A program made the translations under genes and the position numbers. The notes beneath the pieces were generated by a model. It saw only the letters and a program-made list of their open reading frames with translations, made no database searches and was not told the origin of the DNA. A DNA stretch of 64,000 nt from CAYYKK01 sp046351395 (lineage in GTDB: Bacteria; Myxococcota_A; Polyangia; Polyangiales; Polyangiaceae): assembly GCA_046351395.1 (NCBI GenBank), contig JAXLYP010000001.1, positions 248,001 to 312,000 of the forward strand. Direction: 5' to 3'. Below are positions 23,495 through 31,966 of this stretch, piece after piece (position 1 is the stretch's first letter; every line of letters begins with the position of its first letter).

Positions 23495-25563
23495 ATGAGT
23501 GCGAGCCACGGCCTGAACCCCGCGCAAACCACGGCGGTCGAGCACGATCTCGGTCCGTTGCTCGTGCTCGCGGGCGCGGGCTCGGGCAAGACGCGCGTCG
23601 TCACGCAGCGCATCGCGCGGCTCCTTTCCCGCGGCGTGCACGCGCGGTCGATCCTCGCGATGACGTTCACCAACAAGGCCGCGCGCGAGATGCGCGAGCG
23701 CATCGAGGCGCTCGTAGGCGCGAAGTCCGCGCGCGACCTCACCGTCTCGACGTTCCACAGCTTCGGGCTGAGCGTCCTGCAGGCCGAGACGAAGGCGCTC
23801 GGGTTCCGCGGTGGGAAGTTCGTGATCTTCGATCAGGGGACTCCGCCGGCGTCGTCCGTGAGGCGCTCCGCTCGATCCGCGCGGACAAGACGTTCGACGT
23901 GGGCGCGATCCTCGCGCGCATCTCCGCGCTGAAGAACGCCGGGATCGACGCCGACGCGTTCGCCAAGGGTGAGGTGAAGGCGGACGACGCGAGCGAGTAC
24001 GACGAGATTACGAGCCTGGTGTATCCGCGTTACGTCGCGATGATGCGGGGGTTCCAGGCGTTCGACTTCGACGATCTCGTGTGCGAGGTCTCGCGGCTCT
24101 GGAAGAAGCGCCCCGACGTGCGCGACAAATACGTGAAGCGCTTCCGGTACATCATCGTCGACGAGTACCAGGACACGAACCGCGCCCAGCTCGAGCTCGT
24201 GCGGCTCCTCGGGAGCGAGCACAAGAACGTCTGCGTCGTGGGCGACGACGACCAATCCATCTACGCGTGGCGCGGCGCGGACGTGCGCAACATCCTCGAT
24301 TTCGAGGAGCACTTCGCGGGCGCGAAGGTCGTGCGCCTCGAGGAGAACTACCGCTCCTCGAGCGAGATCCTCGCGGTCGCGAGCGTCGTGCTCGACAAGA
24401 GCAGCGCGCGCCGACACAAGAAGACGATCATCGCGACGCGGCCGGGCGGGGCGCGCGTGCGCGAGGTGGTCTGCGCCGACACCGAGGTGGAGGCTGCGTT
24501 CGTCGCGCGGACGATCGACGATCTCGTCCGAAGCGGCGAGGTTCGCCGCAAGGAGATCGCGGTCCTTTACCGCTCGAACCTCCAGGCCGCCGAGATCGAG
24601 TCCGCGCTGAAGGAGCGGGCGATCCCGCTTCGGATGGTGGGTGGGACGCAGTTCTACGAGCGCAAGGAGGTGAAGGATCTCCTCGCCTACCTCAAGGTCG
24701 CGCTCACCCCGTTCGACGAGATCTCCCTCCGGCGCGTCATCAATTACCCGTCGCGCGGCATCGGAGACGTGGCGCTCGAGCGCCTCGCGAGCCACGCGAC
24801 CGCGCACTCCATCTCGCTCTTCACCGCGGTCACGCGCGCTCACGCCGTGTAGGATTTGTCGCCCGCTGCCGTCGCGGGGTGCACGGAGTTCGTCCGCATC
24901 ATCGACGAGGCGCGCGATCGACTCGCGCGCGGCGAGACGTCCGCGGTGGTCGCGCGCGCCGTCGCGGACGCGGCCAAGCTGAAGAGCGACATTCAATCCG
25001 GATCGACGTCGAACGCGGCCGCGGCGCGCCGCTGGAGCAACGTCGAAGGCATCCTCGGGGTCTTCTCGCGCCGCGACGATCGCGGGCTCGGCGATCGGGA
25101 CCGCCTCGAGGAGTTCCTTCGCCTGCTCGCGCTGGGCGACGAGAAGGAGGAGGCCGCGCAGGGTGACGTGGTCACGCTCACGACGATCCACGGCGCGAAG
25201 GGCCTCGAGTTCGACGTGGTGTTCCTCATCGGCCTCGAGGAGGGGCTCATGCCGCACTCGCGCACGCAGACGGAGCGCGTCACGGACGTCGTCCTCGAAG
25301 GGACGTCCGGAGTCGAAGAGGAGCGCCGCCTGTTCTACGTCGCCGTGACCCGCGCGAAGAACCAGCTCTTCATGTCTCGGTGCGAGCGTCGCGCGTTCCG
25401 CGGGAAGGTCGCCGCCCGTACGCCAAGCCGCTTCCTCGCCGAAATCCCCGCGGAGCTCCTCGACCGCACGAGCGAAATCACGTCCGCCGTCCCGGACATG
25501 AAGACGATGCTGAGCGGCGCCGCCGCGCTCCTCGCGGCCCTCGACGCACCTCGACGAACCTGA
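23495..25563 (+). pseudogene. UvrD/Rep/PcrA-family DNA helicase, disrupted by a frameshift and an in-frame stop
   Basis: Three frame segments together give a complete superfamily 1 helicase (about 690 residues). Segment 1 (23495 on) has LLVLAGAGSGKTRVV (Walker A, Q-motif before it) and LAMTFTNKAAREM. After the GGGG run at 23836-23839 the family sequence continues in the other frame (AGVVREALRSIRADK), as if one G were missing. Segment 2 has YIIVDEYQDTN (Walker B), VGDDDQSIYAWRGAD and VRLEENYRSS. An in-frame TAG at 24850-24852 (HAV*DLSPAAV) interrupts it, and the same frame continues to 25563 with VTLTTIHGAKGLEFDVVFL and RRLFYVAVTRAK. Either the gene is newly inactivated or the sequence has errors; the conserved residues downstream of both lesions argue against long decay. 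Confidence 0.85.
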
Positions 25564-25575
25564 GCCGCGCGGAGG

Positions 25576-25672
25576 CTAGTACAGCCGGCCGGAAGTCTTC
25601 TTCCGGATCCGGCTGTACCGAGAGATGATGAGTCTGAGGGGCAAAGCGAGGGATTCGCGCCCTCAGTACTAG
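25576..25672. repeat. Composite hairpin element between convergent genes
   Basis: A 97-bp gap bounded by CTAGTAC (25576-25582) and GTACTAG (25666-25672). Inside is a strong hairpin: 25579-25595 pairs with 25600-25618 (17 bp, 4-nt loop TCTT, 2-nt bulge). A second stem is CTGAGGG 25634-25640 with CCCTCAG 25660-25666. No T run follows either stem. It may be a bidirectional terminator or a palindromic (REP-like) element. Confidence 0.6.
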
Positions 25673-26151
25673 TTCGCTTCGGGCTCTTCGAGGGCCGCGT
25701 TCACTTCGTCCGCCGTGGCGTCCGCGTCCTCCTGCGTGATGCCGAGCGTCGCGATGAGCTGGAGGTCGAACTCGAACTCTTTGTCCGCCGCGTCCAGGTC
25801 GCTCATGGCCATGAGGTACGAGACGCGGTACGCGGCGAGCTTCGCCTTCGGATCTTCCCCGAGGCGCGCCACGGCGGCCTCGAGGCGGCCGTCGAACGTG
25901 TCGCGATCGAGCTTGTCACCGAACCGATCGAGCCACTTCTTGAGCGACTCGTCGTCGAGCCGCTCGCCGTGGGAGCGTCCCTGGAGCATCGCCGCGGCGA
26001 TCACGCTGAACGCCTCGATCTCCTCGTCGCGGAGCTCCTCGTCGACCGCCATGGTCAGGTAGGCGATCTCGAGGATCGACTCGACGGCGGCGCGCGTGAA
26101 CGGGCCGACGCCGGTGAGCGCGCGCTCGACGGCGAGACGGAAGGTCGACAT
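25669..26151 (-). CDS. TerB-like helical protein
   Basis: 160 residues from ATG 26151. The sequence is acidic and all-helical: VESILEIAYLTMAVDEELRDEEIEAFSVIAAAML matches the pattern of TerB-like domains (first helix pair with a D/E-rich turn), and AYLMAMSDLDAADKEFEFDLQLIATLG matches the second half. TerB domains occur in tellurite and stress modules, but many stand-alone copies have no known role. It is divergent from the Nudix gene with only 31 bp between starts, so they share a promoter region. Confidence 0.6.
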   Translation of the reverse strand: MSTFRLAVERALTGVGPFTRAAVESILEIAYLTMAVDEELRDEEIEAFSVIAAAMLQGRSHGERLDDESLKKWLDRFGDKLDRDTFDGRLEAAVARLGEDPKAKLAAYRVSYLMAMSDLDAADKEFEFDLQLIATLGITQEDADATADEVNAALEEPEAN

Positions 26152-26182
26152 GCGGCGGTATGCTAGTACACGAGCTGACAGA

Positions 26183-26791
26183 ATGGCTCCGATGTTCTCG
26201 ATGACCGATCTCGAGCGCGCGCTCCTCGCGACGCGCGATCGATCGCGCGAAGAGGTCGTCGACGCGACGAACGCGCGACCGAAGGCCGCGGCCGTCAGCG
26301 CGATCTTTCGCGAGACGATCGGTGGGCTCGAGGTGCTCCTCATCCGACGCGCGAACCGCGAAGGTGATCCGTGGAGCGGTCACATGGCGTTCCCCGGCGG
26401 CCGTCGAGACCCGAGCGACAGCGATCTGCTCGCGACGGCGCTCCGTGAGACCCGCGAGGAGATCGGCCTCGATCTCGACGCGGACGTCGAGCTCGTAGGC
26501 CGACTCGACGATCAGGACACGTCCCACCGAGAGCGCAACGGGTTCCTCATCCGTCCGTTCGTGTTCCGCATCGCGCGCGCCGTCGACTTCAACCCGAACC
26601 ACGAGGTCGACGAGGTGGTGTGGGCCCCCATCGGGCCCATGCTGCGCGGCGAGATCGACAGCTCCATCGAGGTCGCGTTCGAGAACGTTCGCTACACGCT
26701 GCCCGCCTGGAACGTGGGGGGCCGGACGGTGTGGGGCCTCACCTATCGAATGCTGCAGGACGTGTTCGGCCGGGTGCGCGCCGCCGGGTGA
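26183..26791 (+). CDS. Nudix hydrolase, CoA-pyrophosphatase-like
   Basis: 202 residues from ATG 26183 (ATG 26192 or 26201 also possible). The Nudix box is GGRRDPSDSDLLATALRETREEIGL, with the REx2EE core intact, although the first Glu of the consensus is Ser. The preceding LLIRRANREGDPWSGHMAFPGGR resembles the CoA-pyrophosphatase (NudL/YeaB) signature before the box. The likely reaction is hydrolysis of a nucleoside diphosphate derivative such as CoA. The 3' end overlaps the convergent P450 gene by 53 bp. Confidence 0.85.
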   Translation: MAPMFSMTDLERALLATRDRSREEVVDATNARPKAAAVSAIFRETIGGLEVLLIRRANREGDPWSGHMAFPGGRRDPSDSDLLATALRETREEIGLDLDADVELVGRLDDQDTSHRERNGFLIRPFVFRIARAVDFNPNHEVDEVVWAPIGPMLRGEIDSSIEVAFENVRYTLPAWNVGGRTVWGLTYRMLQDVFGRVRAAG

Positions 26792-28124
26792 CGCGCACAC
26801 CGTTGCGCGGTCGCAGCGTGACGGACGGGTCGAGCTCGAGCCGAAAACCGGGGACGAGATCGAGCCTCGCGCGCTGGACGATCATCGGCACGACAATCTG
26901 AAGCTCCATCATGGCGAACGCGTTGCCGATGCAGAACCGCGGGCCCCCGCCGAACGGGAGGTAGTGGTGCTTGCCCCGCGCGCCGCTCGACTCCGGTCGG
27001 AACCGCTCCGGATCGAAGCCCTCGGGGTTCGGATAGAGCTCGTGGTTTCGATGGAGAATGAACGGGCTGATACCGATCATCGCGTCCTTCGGGACGGCGA
27101 CCCCCGCGACGACGTCCGCCTCGATCGCCTCGCGCTCGAGGATCCACGCGGGCGGGTAGATCCGCATCGCCTCCTCGATCACCATCGTCGTGTAGGCGAG
27201 CTGCTTCAGATCGCCGAGCGTCGGCGCCCGATCTCCGAGGACGCGCTCGACCTCCGCCGCGAGCTCGCGCATCGCGCCGGGGTGCAACGAGAGCAGGTAG
27301 AACACGAACGTCAGCGCGTTCGCGGTCGTCTCGTGACCCGCGAGCACGAGCGTGAGGAGCTCGTGTCGGAGCTGTCGATCGCTCATGCGCTCCCCGGTCG
27401 CGTCGTCCTGCGCGGCCATCAGCATCCCGAGGAGATCGCCGCCCAGATCCTTCGCGCGCCGACGCTCGGCGACGATCCGATCCACGAGCGTCTCGATCAC
27501 CTCCTTCGCCTTCGAGAACCTCAGGTTCTTCGGCGTGGGCACCCACGGCGGCACGCGGACGAGCGACTCGACGTAGTCGTTCGCCCAGTCGAGCGCGACG
27601 TTCAGCGCGTCCCCGATGTCCTTCGCCGCGCCGTCGAGCTCCGTCGATAGCAGCGTCTTCCCGACAATTCGGAACGTGAGCCTCATGAGCTCGCGGTGCA
27701 GGTCGAACGGCGTTCCGTGGTGTTCTCGATCCCAGCGATCGAGCATGTCGCTCGTGCACGACACCATCGACCCCGCGAACGCCGCGAGCCGGTCGCGGTG
27801 GAACGCGGGCTGCGCGAGCCTCCGCTGCTTCCTCCAGAAGTCCCCCTCGCTCGTCAGCAGCCCCTCCCCGAGCATCACCTTCAGGCCCTGGTAGTTCCGG
27901 CTCTTCCGATAGTTGGACGAGTTCTGCACCAGCACGTGGTGGATCGCCGCGGGATCGTTGAGCAGGTAGTAGTCGAGCGAGAGAAACCGGAGCCGCACGT
28001 TCGGCCCGAACTCGGACGTAGCGGCAGTGAAGAGGCGGAGGGGATCGTCCCAGACGTCGAGGAGGCTCCCGAGGACGGGCAACCCCTTCGGTCCGGGGAG
28101 AAGCTCGGTCGTTGGACTACGCAT
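26739..28124 (-). CDS. Cytochrome P450
   Basis: 461 residues. The I-helix oxygen-binding motif is AGHETTA, the K-helix ExxR is EEAMR, and the heme loop is FGGGPRFCIG with the thiolate ligand at Cys398. The N-terminus (LLPGPKGLPVLGSLLDVW) has the proline-rich hinge but no membrane anchor, so the enzyme is soluble. It resembles the CYP102/CYP4-like fatty-acid group rather than antibiotic P450s, but the substrate is not decidable. It is divergent from a MarR-type regulator, which probably controls it. No ferredoxin or reductase gene is adjacent. Confidence 0.95.
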   Translation of the reverse strand: MRSPTTELLPGPKGLPVLGSLLDVWDDPLRLFTAATSEFGPNVRLRFLSLDYYLLNDPAAIHHVLVQNSSNYRKSRNYQGLKVMLGEGLLTSEGDFWRKQRRLAQPAFHRDRLAAFAGSMVSCTSDMLDRWDREHHGTPFDLHRELMRLTFRIVGKTLLSTELDGAAKDIGDALNVALDWANDYVESLVRVPPWVPTPKNLRFSKAKEVIETLVDRIVAERRRAKDLGGDLLGMLMAAQDDATGERMSDRQLRHELLTLVLAGHETTANALTFVFYLLSLHPGAMRELAAEVERVLGDRAPTLGDLKQLAYTTMVIEEAMRIYPPAWILEREAIEADVVAGVAVPKDAMIGISPFILHRNHELYPNPEGFDPERFRPESSGARGKHHYLPFGGGPRFCIGNAFAMMELQIVVPMIVQRARLDLVPGFRLELDPSVTLRPRNGVRVTRRRAPGRTRPAAFDR

Positions 28125-28145
28125 GGGCGGGCTTTATCAATGCCT

Positions 28146-28157
28146 TGACCAATAGGG
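28146..28157 (-). promoter_or_regulatory. Shared 12-mer in the P450/MarR divergent promoter region
   Basis: On the minus strand this reads CCCTATTGGTCA, identical to the border of the 80/90-bp repeats (for example 22217-22228). It lies 22 bp from the P450 start and 24 bp from the chosen MarR start. It could be a regulator site; I could not pair it with a convincing -10 box on either strand. Confidence 0.35.
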
Positions 28158-28180
28158 AGTTGCGGGCCATCGTGCGGCGC

Positions 28181-28711
28181 ATGGGGCACAGCCTCACAGC
28201 GCGCAACCAATTCTACGCCGACGCGATCGACCGGAGGCTCAAGAAGACCCCGGGGATCCCGAAGCACGCGACGGTCGCGCTCTATCACATCGTCTCCGCG
28301 CACGACCTCCTCCACGCTCACTTCAGCGTCGTGATCGCGAAGTACGGCGTCTCGGTCGCGGGCTGGAACATGCTGAACCTGCTCTGCACGTCGGAGTCGG
28401 GCGCGCGGCCGATGCACGAGCTCAGCGAGCTCATGCTCGTCTCTCGCCAGAACATCACGCAGCTCGTCGACGGCCTCGAGAAGAAGAAGCTCGTGGTTCG
28501 ACAGACCAGCAAGGAAGACGGGCGCGTGAAGAACGTCGAGGTGACGAAGGCCGGACGCGATCTCGTGGACAGGGCGCAGCGACCGCACTTCGACGAGATC
28601 CGCGCGGTGTTCGCCGATCTGCGAGATCCCGAGGTCGAGCTCCTCTGCGACTACCTCGTGCGGATCCAGGAGCGCATCCTCAAGCTCCGCGCCGAGCGCG
28701 AGAAGCCGTAG
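28181..28711 (+). CDS. MarR-family transcriptional regulator
   Basis: 176 residues from ATG 28181; an upstream ATG at 28112 would overlap the P450 gene. The winged-helix region has the MarR pattern: HFSVVIAKYGVSVAGWNMLNLL, MHELSELMLVSRQNITQLVDGLEKKKLV (helix-turn-helix) and RQTSKEDGRVKNVEVTKAGRDL (the wing with conserved D-x-R). MarR proteins bind as dimers to palindromes and release on ligand binding. The divergent P450 is the obvious target, giving a small inducible detoxification or lipid-oxidation module. Confidence 0.92.
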   Translation: MGHSLTARNQFYADAIDRRLKKTPGIPKHATVALYHIVSAHDLLHAHFSVVIAKYGVSVAGWNMLNLLCTSESGARPMHELSELMLVSRQNITQLVDGLEKKKLVVRQTSKEDGRVKNVEVTKAGRDLVDRAQRPHFDEIRAVFADLRDPEVELLCDYLVRIQERILKLRAEREKP

Positions 28712-28743
28712 CTGCGCCAGATCGTTCAGCTATTGATGAATCG

Positions 28744-30843
28744 TCAGGGCGCCGCGGCGAGGAGCTCGAGCTTCGCGACGCGGGCGCATCGATCGCTGAT
28801 CGAGCGCATCAAGCGGAGGCGGTTCGCGCGCAGCGCGAGATCGTCGCACATGACGAAGACGTCGAGGAAGTAGCGCTCCATCACGGGCGCGATGGACGCG
28901 ATCTCGCCGAAGAAGCCCACGTAGTCGGCTCGCTTGGCGAGCTCGTCCGCGCGGGAGCGGAACCGCGTGAACGCCTCGTAGAGAGCCGCCTCGCTCGCGT
29001 GCGCGTCGCCCGTCGGGGGCGTGGGCTCGCCCACCTCCGCGTCCTTCGCGATGTTCGTCGCTCGCTTGAAGACCTCCCCCATCCGGGCGCGCGTCGTGTC
29101 GTCGAGGGACGCGATGGCCCGCACGCGCGCGAGGACGTCGAGGGGCCGGTCGGCGCCCGCACCGATCGAAGCGCGCACCGCGTCCGCGGGGTGCTTGTCG
29201 GCGAGGAGACCGCGGAGCCGCTCCGTGACGAACTCTCCCACCTTCGCGGCCGTCTCGGCCGGGCCTTGGTCCACCTTCACGTTCGCGTACTTGGCGTGCG
29301 CGGCGAGGGCGAGCTTCTCGATCGACACGTCGAACGAGCGCTCGAGACAGGTCCGCAGGATGCCGAGGCACGCGCGGCGAAGGCCGAACGGATCCGCGGT
29401 GCCGGTCGGGACTTGGCCGATCGCGAAGCAGCCGACGAGCGTGTCGAGCCGATCCGCGATCGCGACGAGCGCGCCCGCGTCCGTCGGCGCGACGTCGTCG
29501 CTCGCGCCTTTGGGCCGGTAGTGATCAGCGATCACGTCCGCGACGCTCGCCGAGACACCCTGCGCGAGCGCGTACGCGCGGCCCATCTCGCCCTGGAGCT
29601 CGGGGAACTCTCCGACCATGAGCGCGACGAGGTCGCACTTCGCGAGGTGCGCGCCGCTCACCGCCGACATGATCGTCTCCTCGGCGAGGCCGAGCCCGAG
29701 GCCGATCTCACGCGCGAGCGACTCCACGCGATCCGCCTTCTCGAGCACCGAGCCGAGGCGCTTCTGGAACACGACGCCAGCGAGCTTCTCGCGCCGCTTC
29801 GCGAGCGGAGTGTCGAGATCCGTCTTGTAGAAGAACCTCGCGTCGGCGAGCCGCGCGCGCATCACGTTGTCGTTGCCGCGCTGGATCGACGCCGGGTCGA
29901 GGGCCGTGTTCACCACTGCGAGGTAGTTCGGGAGCAGCTTCCCCGCCGCGTCTCGCATGCCGAAATACCGCTGATGTCCCTTGGCGACCTCGAGGATGAC
30001 GCGCTCGGGGAGCTCGAGGAAATGAGGCTCGAAGCGGCCCACGATCACGTGAGGCTCCTCGACGAGGGTGAGGTTCTCCCCCATCAGGAACGTGTCTTCG
30101 ATGAGCGATCCACCCGCTCCCTGCGCCGCGGCGCGCAGCGCGCTCTCGAGCGCGGCGAGGCGCTCCTTCGGGTCGACGAGGACGTGCGCGCGGCGGAGCG
30201 CCTCGACGTACGACGCGGGCGAGGCGATCTCCACGGGCACCGGCGCGCGGCGCTCGTCCGGGGAGATGAAGCGGTGCCCGCGAGAGACACGACCCGCGGT
30301 GATCCGCGCGACCTCGAGCGAGACGACGTCCTCCCCGAGGAGGGCGACGACCCATTGAATCGGCCGCCCGAACGCGAAGTCGAGATCGGCCCAACGCATC
30401 GATTTTCGGAACGGGATCTCTTTGATGATCGCCGTCAGGACCGCGCCGATGAACGCCGCGGTGGGCTGACCCTTCTCCCGGCGCGTCCCCGCGAGGTACT
30501 CGCCCTTCGGCGTGTCGACGCGACGGAGCGCGTCGACCGTCACGCCGAGCTTCTCGGCGAACGCCTGGGCGGCGCGCGTCGGCGCTCCGTCCTTGAACGC
30601 CGCCTTCACGGGCGGACCGGTGAGCTCCTCTTCGAGATCGGACTGCCGCGCGTCGAGCCCTTCGACGATCAGCGCGAGTCGGCGCGGCGTGCCCAGCGCG
30701 CGGATGCTCGTCCATCCGAGACGAACTTCGCCGAACCGCTTTTCCGCGATCGAGGGCAGCGCTTCGAGCGCCCCTTCCACGAACGACGCAGGGAGCTCTT
30801 CGCAGCCGAGCTCGAGGAGGAGATCGCTCTTCCCAGTGGACAT
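28744..30843 (-). CDS. glyS: Glycyl-tRNA synthetase beta subunit
   Basis: 699 residues from ATG 30843, normal for GlyS. It opens LLLELGCEELPASFVEGALEAL and contains GPPVKAAFKDG, KSMRWADLDFAFGRPIQWVV, EVAKGHQRYF, LADARFFYKTDL, VFQKRLGSVLEKADRVE and TADPFGLRRACLGILR, the conserved blocks of the beta chain; the C-terminal third is the anticodon-binding (DALR-like) part. It works with the alpha subunit (glyQ), which must lie elsewhere, as no glyQ flanks it. An in-frame ATG at 30879 would add 12 residues without conservation. Confidence 0.97.
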   Translation of the reverse strand: MSTGKSDLLLELGCEELPASFVEGALEALPSIAEKRFGEVRLGWTSIRALGTPRRLALIVEGLDARQSDLEEELTGPPVKAAFKDGAPTRAAQAFAEKLGVTVDALRRVDTPKGEYLAGTRREKGQPTAAFIGAVLTAIIKEIPFRKSMRWADLDFAFGRPIQWVVALLGEDVVSLEVARITAGRVSRGHRFISPDERRAPVPVEIASPASYVEALRRAHVLVDPKERLAALESALRAAAQGAGGSLIEDTFLMGENLTLVEEPHVIVGRFEPHFLELPERVILEVAKGHQRYFGMRDAAGKLLPNYLAVVNTALDPASIQRGNDNVMRARLADARFFYKTDLDTPLAKRREKLAGVVFQKRLGSVLEKADRVESLAREIGLGLGLAEETIMSAVSGAHLAKCDLVALMVGEFPELQGEMGRAYALAQGVSASVADVIADHYRPKGASDDVAPTDAGALVAIADRLDTLVGCFAIGQVPTGTADPFGLRRACLGILRTCLERSFDVSIEKLALAAHAKYANVKVDQGPAETAAKVGEFVTERLRGLLADKHPADAVRASIGAGADRPLDVLARVRAIASLDDTTRARMGEVFKRATNIAKDAEVGEPTPPTGDAHASEAALYEAFTRFRSRADELAKRADYVGFFGEIASIAPVMERYFLDVFVMCDDLALRANRLRLMRSISDRCARVAKLELLAAAP

Positions 30844-30921
30844 GGCGCCCCAATAGCGCGGGTCTGGCGCGGATACCAACGCGCGTGCGACCGTATCGAC
30901 CCGCGCGGACCGCGTGCCGGG

Positions 30922-31239
30922 TCACCGCCTCCGGAACAGGCGCGCCTCGGAGATGCGCGGGCCGTCGAACATGGCGACGACGACGTCCGCCCCGACGCGG
31001 CAGACCGGCTCGGCGATGGACGCCTTGAACGCGACCAGATCGTGGGACGGCCAGAACTCCGCGGTCACTCGACCGATCTCTTCGTAGTCGGCGTCCGCTG
31101 GGAACGCGGCCGTCGCCTCGAACTGACAGCTCGCCCGAGGCCGCTCTTCGACGCCCGGGAGCAGCACCAAGTCGTACTCCGGGGCGCAGGCCGCCGAAGC
31201 GAACGTCAGGGCGATGGGGGCGAGACGTCGGAGGTGCAT
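30922..31239 (-). CDS. Small lipoprotein of unknown function
   Basis: 105 residues. The signal peptide ends in the lipobox SAAC (Cys about residue 18). The mature part (residues 19-105) has RASCQFEATAAFPADADYEEIGRV and a late VCRVGADVVVAMF, giving one likely disulfide between two Cys. It resembles short periplasmic lipoproteins of the Rcs-input or YbjP type only in layout. It sits 17 bp downstream of the M17-N-like gene and upstream of glyS on the same strand. Confidence 0.6.
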   Translation of the reverse strand: MHLRRLAPIALTFASAACAPEYDLVLLPGVEERPRASCQFEATAAFPADADYEEIGRVTAEFWPSHDLVAFKASIAEPVCRVGADVVVAMFDGPRISEARLFRRR

Positions 31240-31256
31240 CGGGGGAGTCTGCCCCG

Positions 31257-31778
31257 TCAGAGCTGCCGACGAAAGCGGCGCTTCTGCTCCACCATGTGCT
31301 GTTCGATGCTCGACCGGCCGTCGAGGTTCTCAACGAGCGTCCAGACGTCGTGGAGCTCCGAGCCGCCCGTCTCGCCGAGGAGGATGTCCGCCGCGCGCGC
31401 GGCGGGGATCACCTCTTCCTGTCGACCGGGGAGCTCGACCACGCCCGTGCGCGCGGAGAGCCCCTGCATGGCGCGCAAGATCGTTCGGAGGAGCACGGTG
31501 AACGCCGCCTCGTCGAAGCGCTTCCGCTCGCCAGCGCCGAACAGGAGGAGCTTGTCGAACGAGAGCCGCGGCTTGCCCGGGATCATCACGACCTCGCCGA
31601 ACGCCCCCGTCACGAAGCCCGTCCGCATCAGGTTGGAGAGCCGGCCTCCGAGCCGAAAATCCGCGAGCCCGACGACCCCGCGCGCGGGTCGTTGATCGAC
31701 GAAGACGCTCCCGACGAGGATCTCCCCGTCGATCTCGTCGAGCTTCGAGAGGTGGGGGAGGACGAACCGGAGCTCCAC
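31257..31778 (-). CDS. Stand-alone leucyl-aminopeptidase N-terminal-domain-like protein
   Basis: 173 residues from GTG 31778. The sequence FRLGGRLSNLMRTGFVTGAFGEVVMIPG then LLLFGAGERKRFDEAAFTVLLRTILRAM resembles the N-terminal macro-like domain of M17 leucyl aminopeptidases (LRLGGALARLLEEGRF-type and VLVGLGKRERF-type blocks). The catalytic metal-binding domain of M17 is absent. Free-standing copies of this domain are seen in myxobacteria, but their function is not known to me; binding of a small ligand is inferred. The start lies 6 bp from the tip of the 182-bp inverted-repeat element. Confidence 0.6.
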   Translation of the reverse strand: MELRFVLPHLSKLDEIDGEILVGSVFVDQRPARGVVGLADFRLGGRLSNLMRTGFVTGAFGEVVMIPGKPRLSFDKLLLFGAGERKRFDEAAFTVLLRTILRAMQGLSARTGVVELPGRQEEVIPAARAADILLGETGGSELHDVWTLVENLDGRSSIEQHMVEQKRRFRRQL

Positions 31779-31784
31779 GTTCGA

Positions 31785-31966
31785 CTAGAGCACCGAAGAG
31801 GTTGAAACCCGAACGAATGCGCTCGAGTTCGAGGGTGAGGCGCACGCCCGAGGAGCGAGCACCGCAAGACGACTCCTCGTCATCCGAGGAGCACAGCGAC
31901 GAGGCCGTGTGGTTCTCTCCGAAATCGGGCGCATACGTCGGCGTTTCAACCTGTTCGGTGCTCTAG
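31785..31966. repeat. 182-bp element with 46-bp imperfect terminal inverted repeats
   Basis: Arm 31785-31830 pairs with 31921-31966 at 39 of 46 positions; the outer 24 bases differ at one position only. Both arms start CTAGAGCACCGAA. The centre holds a second hairpin (CTCCTCG 31873-31879 with CGAGGAG 31885-31891, 5-nt loop). The element fills the gap between the TPP-enzyme gene, whose TAG stop lies inside the right arm, and the M17-N-like gene. It could be a miniature mobile element or a large RNA hairpin controlling the downstream gene. Confidence 0.8.

Noticed and set aside
24850..24852. Programmed stop-codon readthrough in the helicase
   Set aside because: No stimulatory structure seen, and a second independent lesion in the same gene makes error or decay more likely.
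26739..26791. P450/Nudix 53-bp 3' overlap as a frameshift artefact
   Set aside because: Both proteins end in unconserved tails, and convergent overlaps of this size are common in compact GC-rich genomes.
28125..28180. Sigma-70 promoter using TTGACC at 28145
   Set aside because: No acceptable -10 hexamer at the right distance on either strand.
28999..31695. Plus-strand frame of about 900 codons opposite glyS
   Set aside because: Antisense to glyS, which is certain; no domains visible.
31785..31966. Retron or ribozyme-type RNA
   Set aside because: The inverted repeats are long, but no reverse transcriptase is nearby and no known ribozyme core was seen; kept only as an inverted-repeat element.
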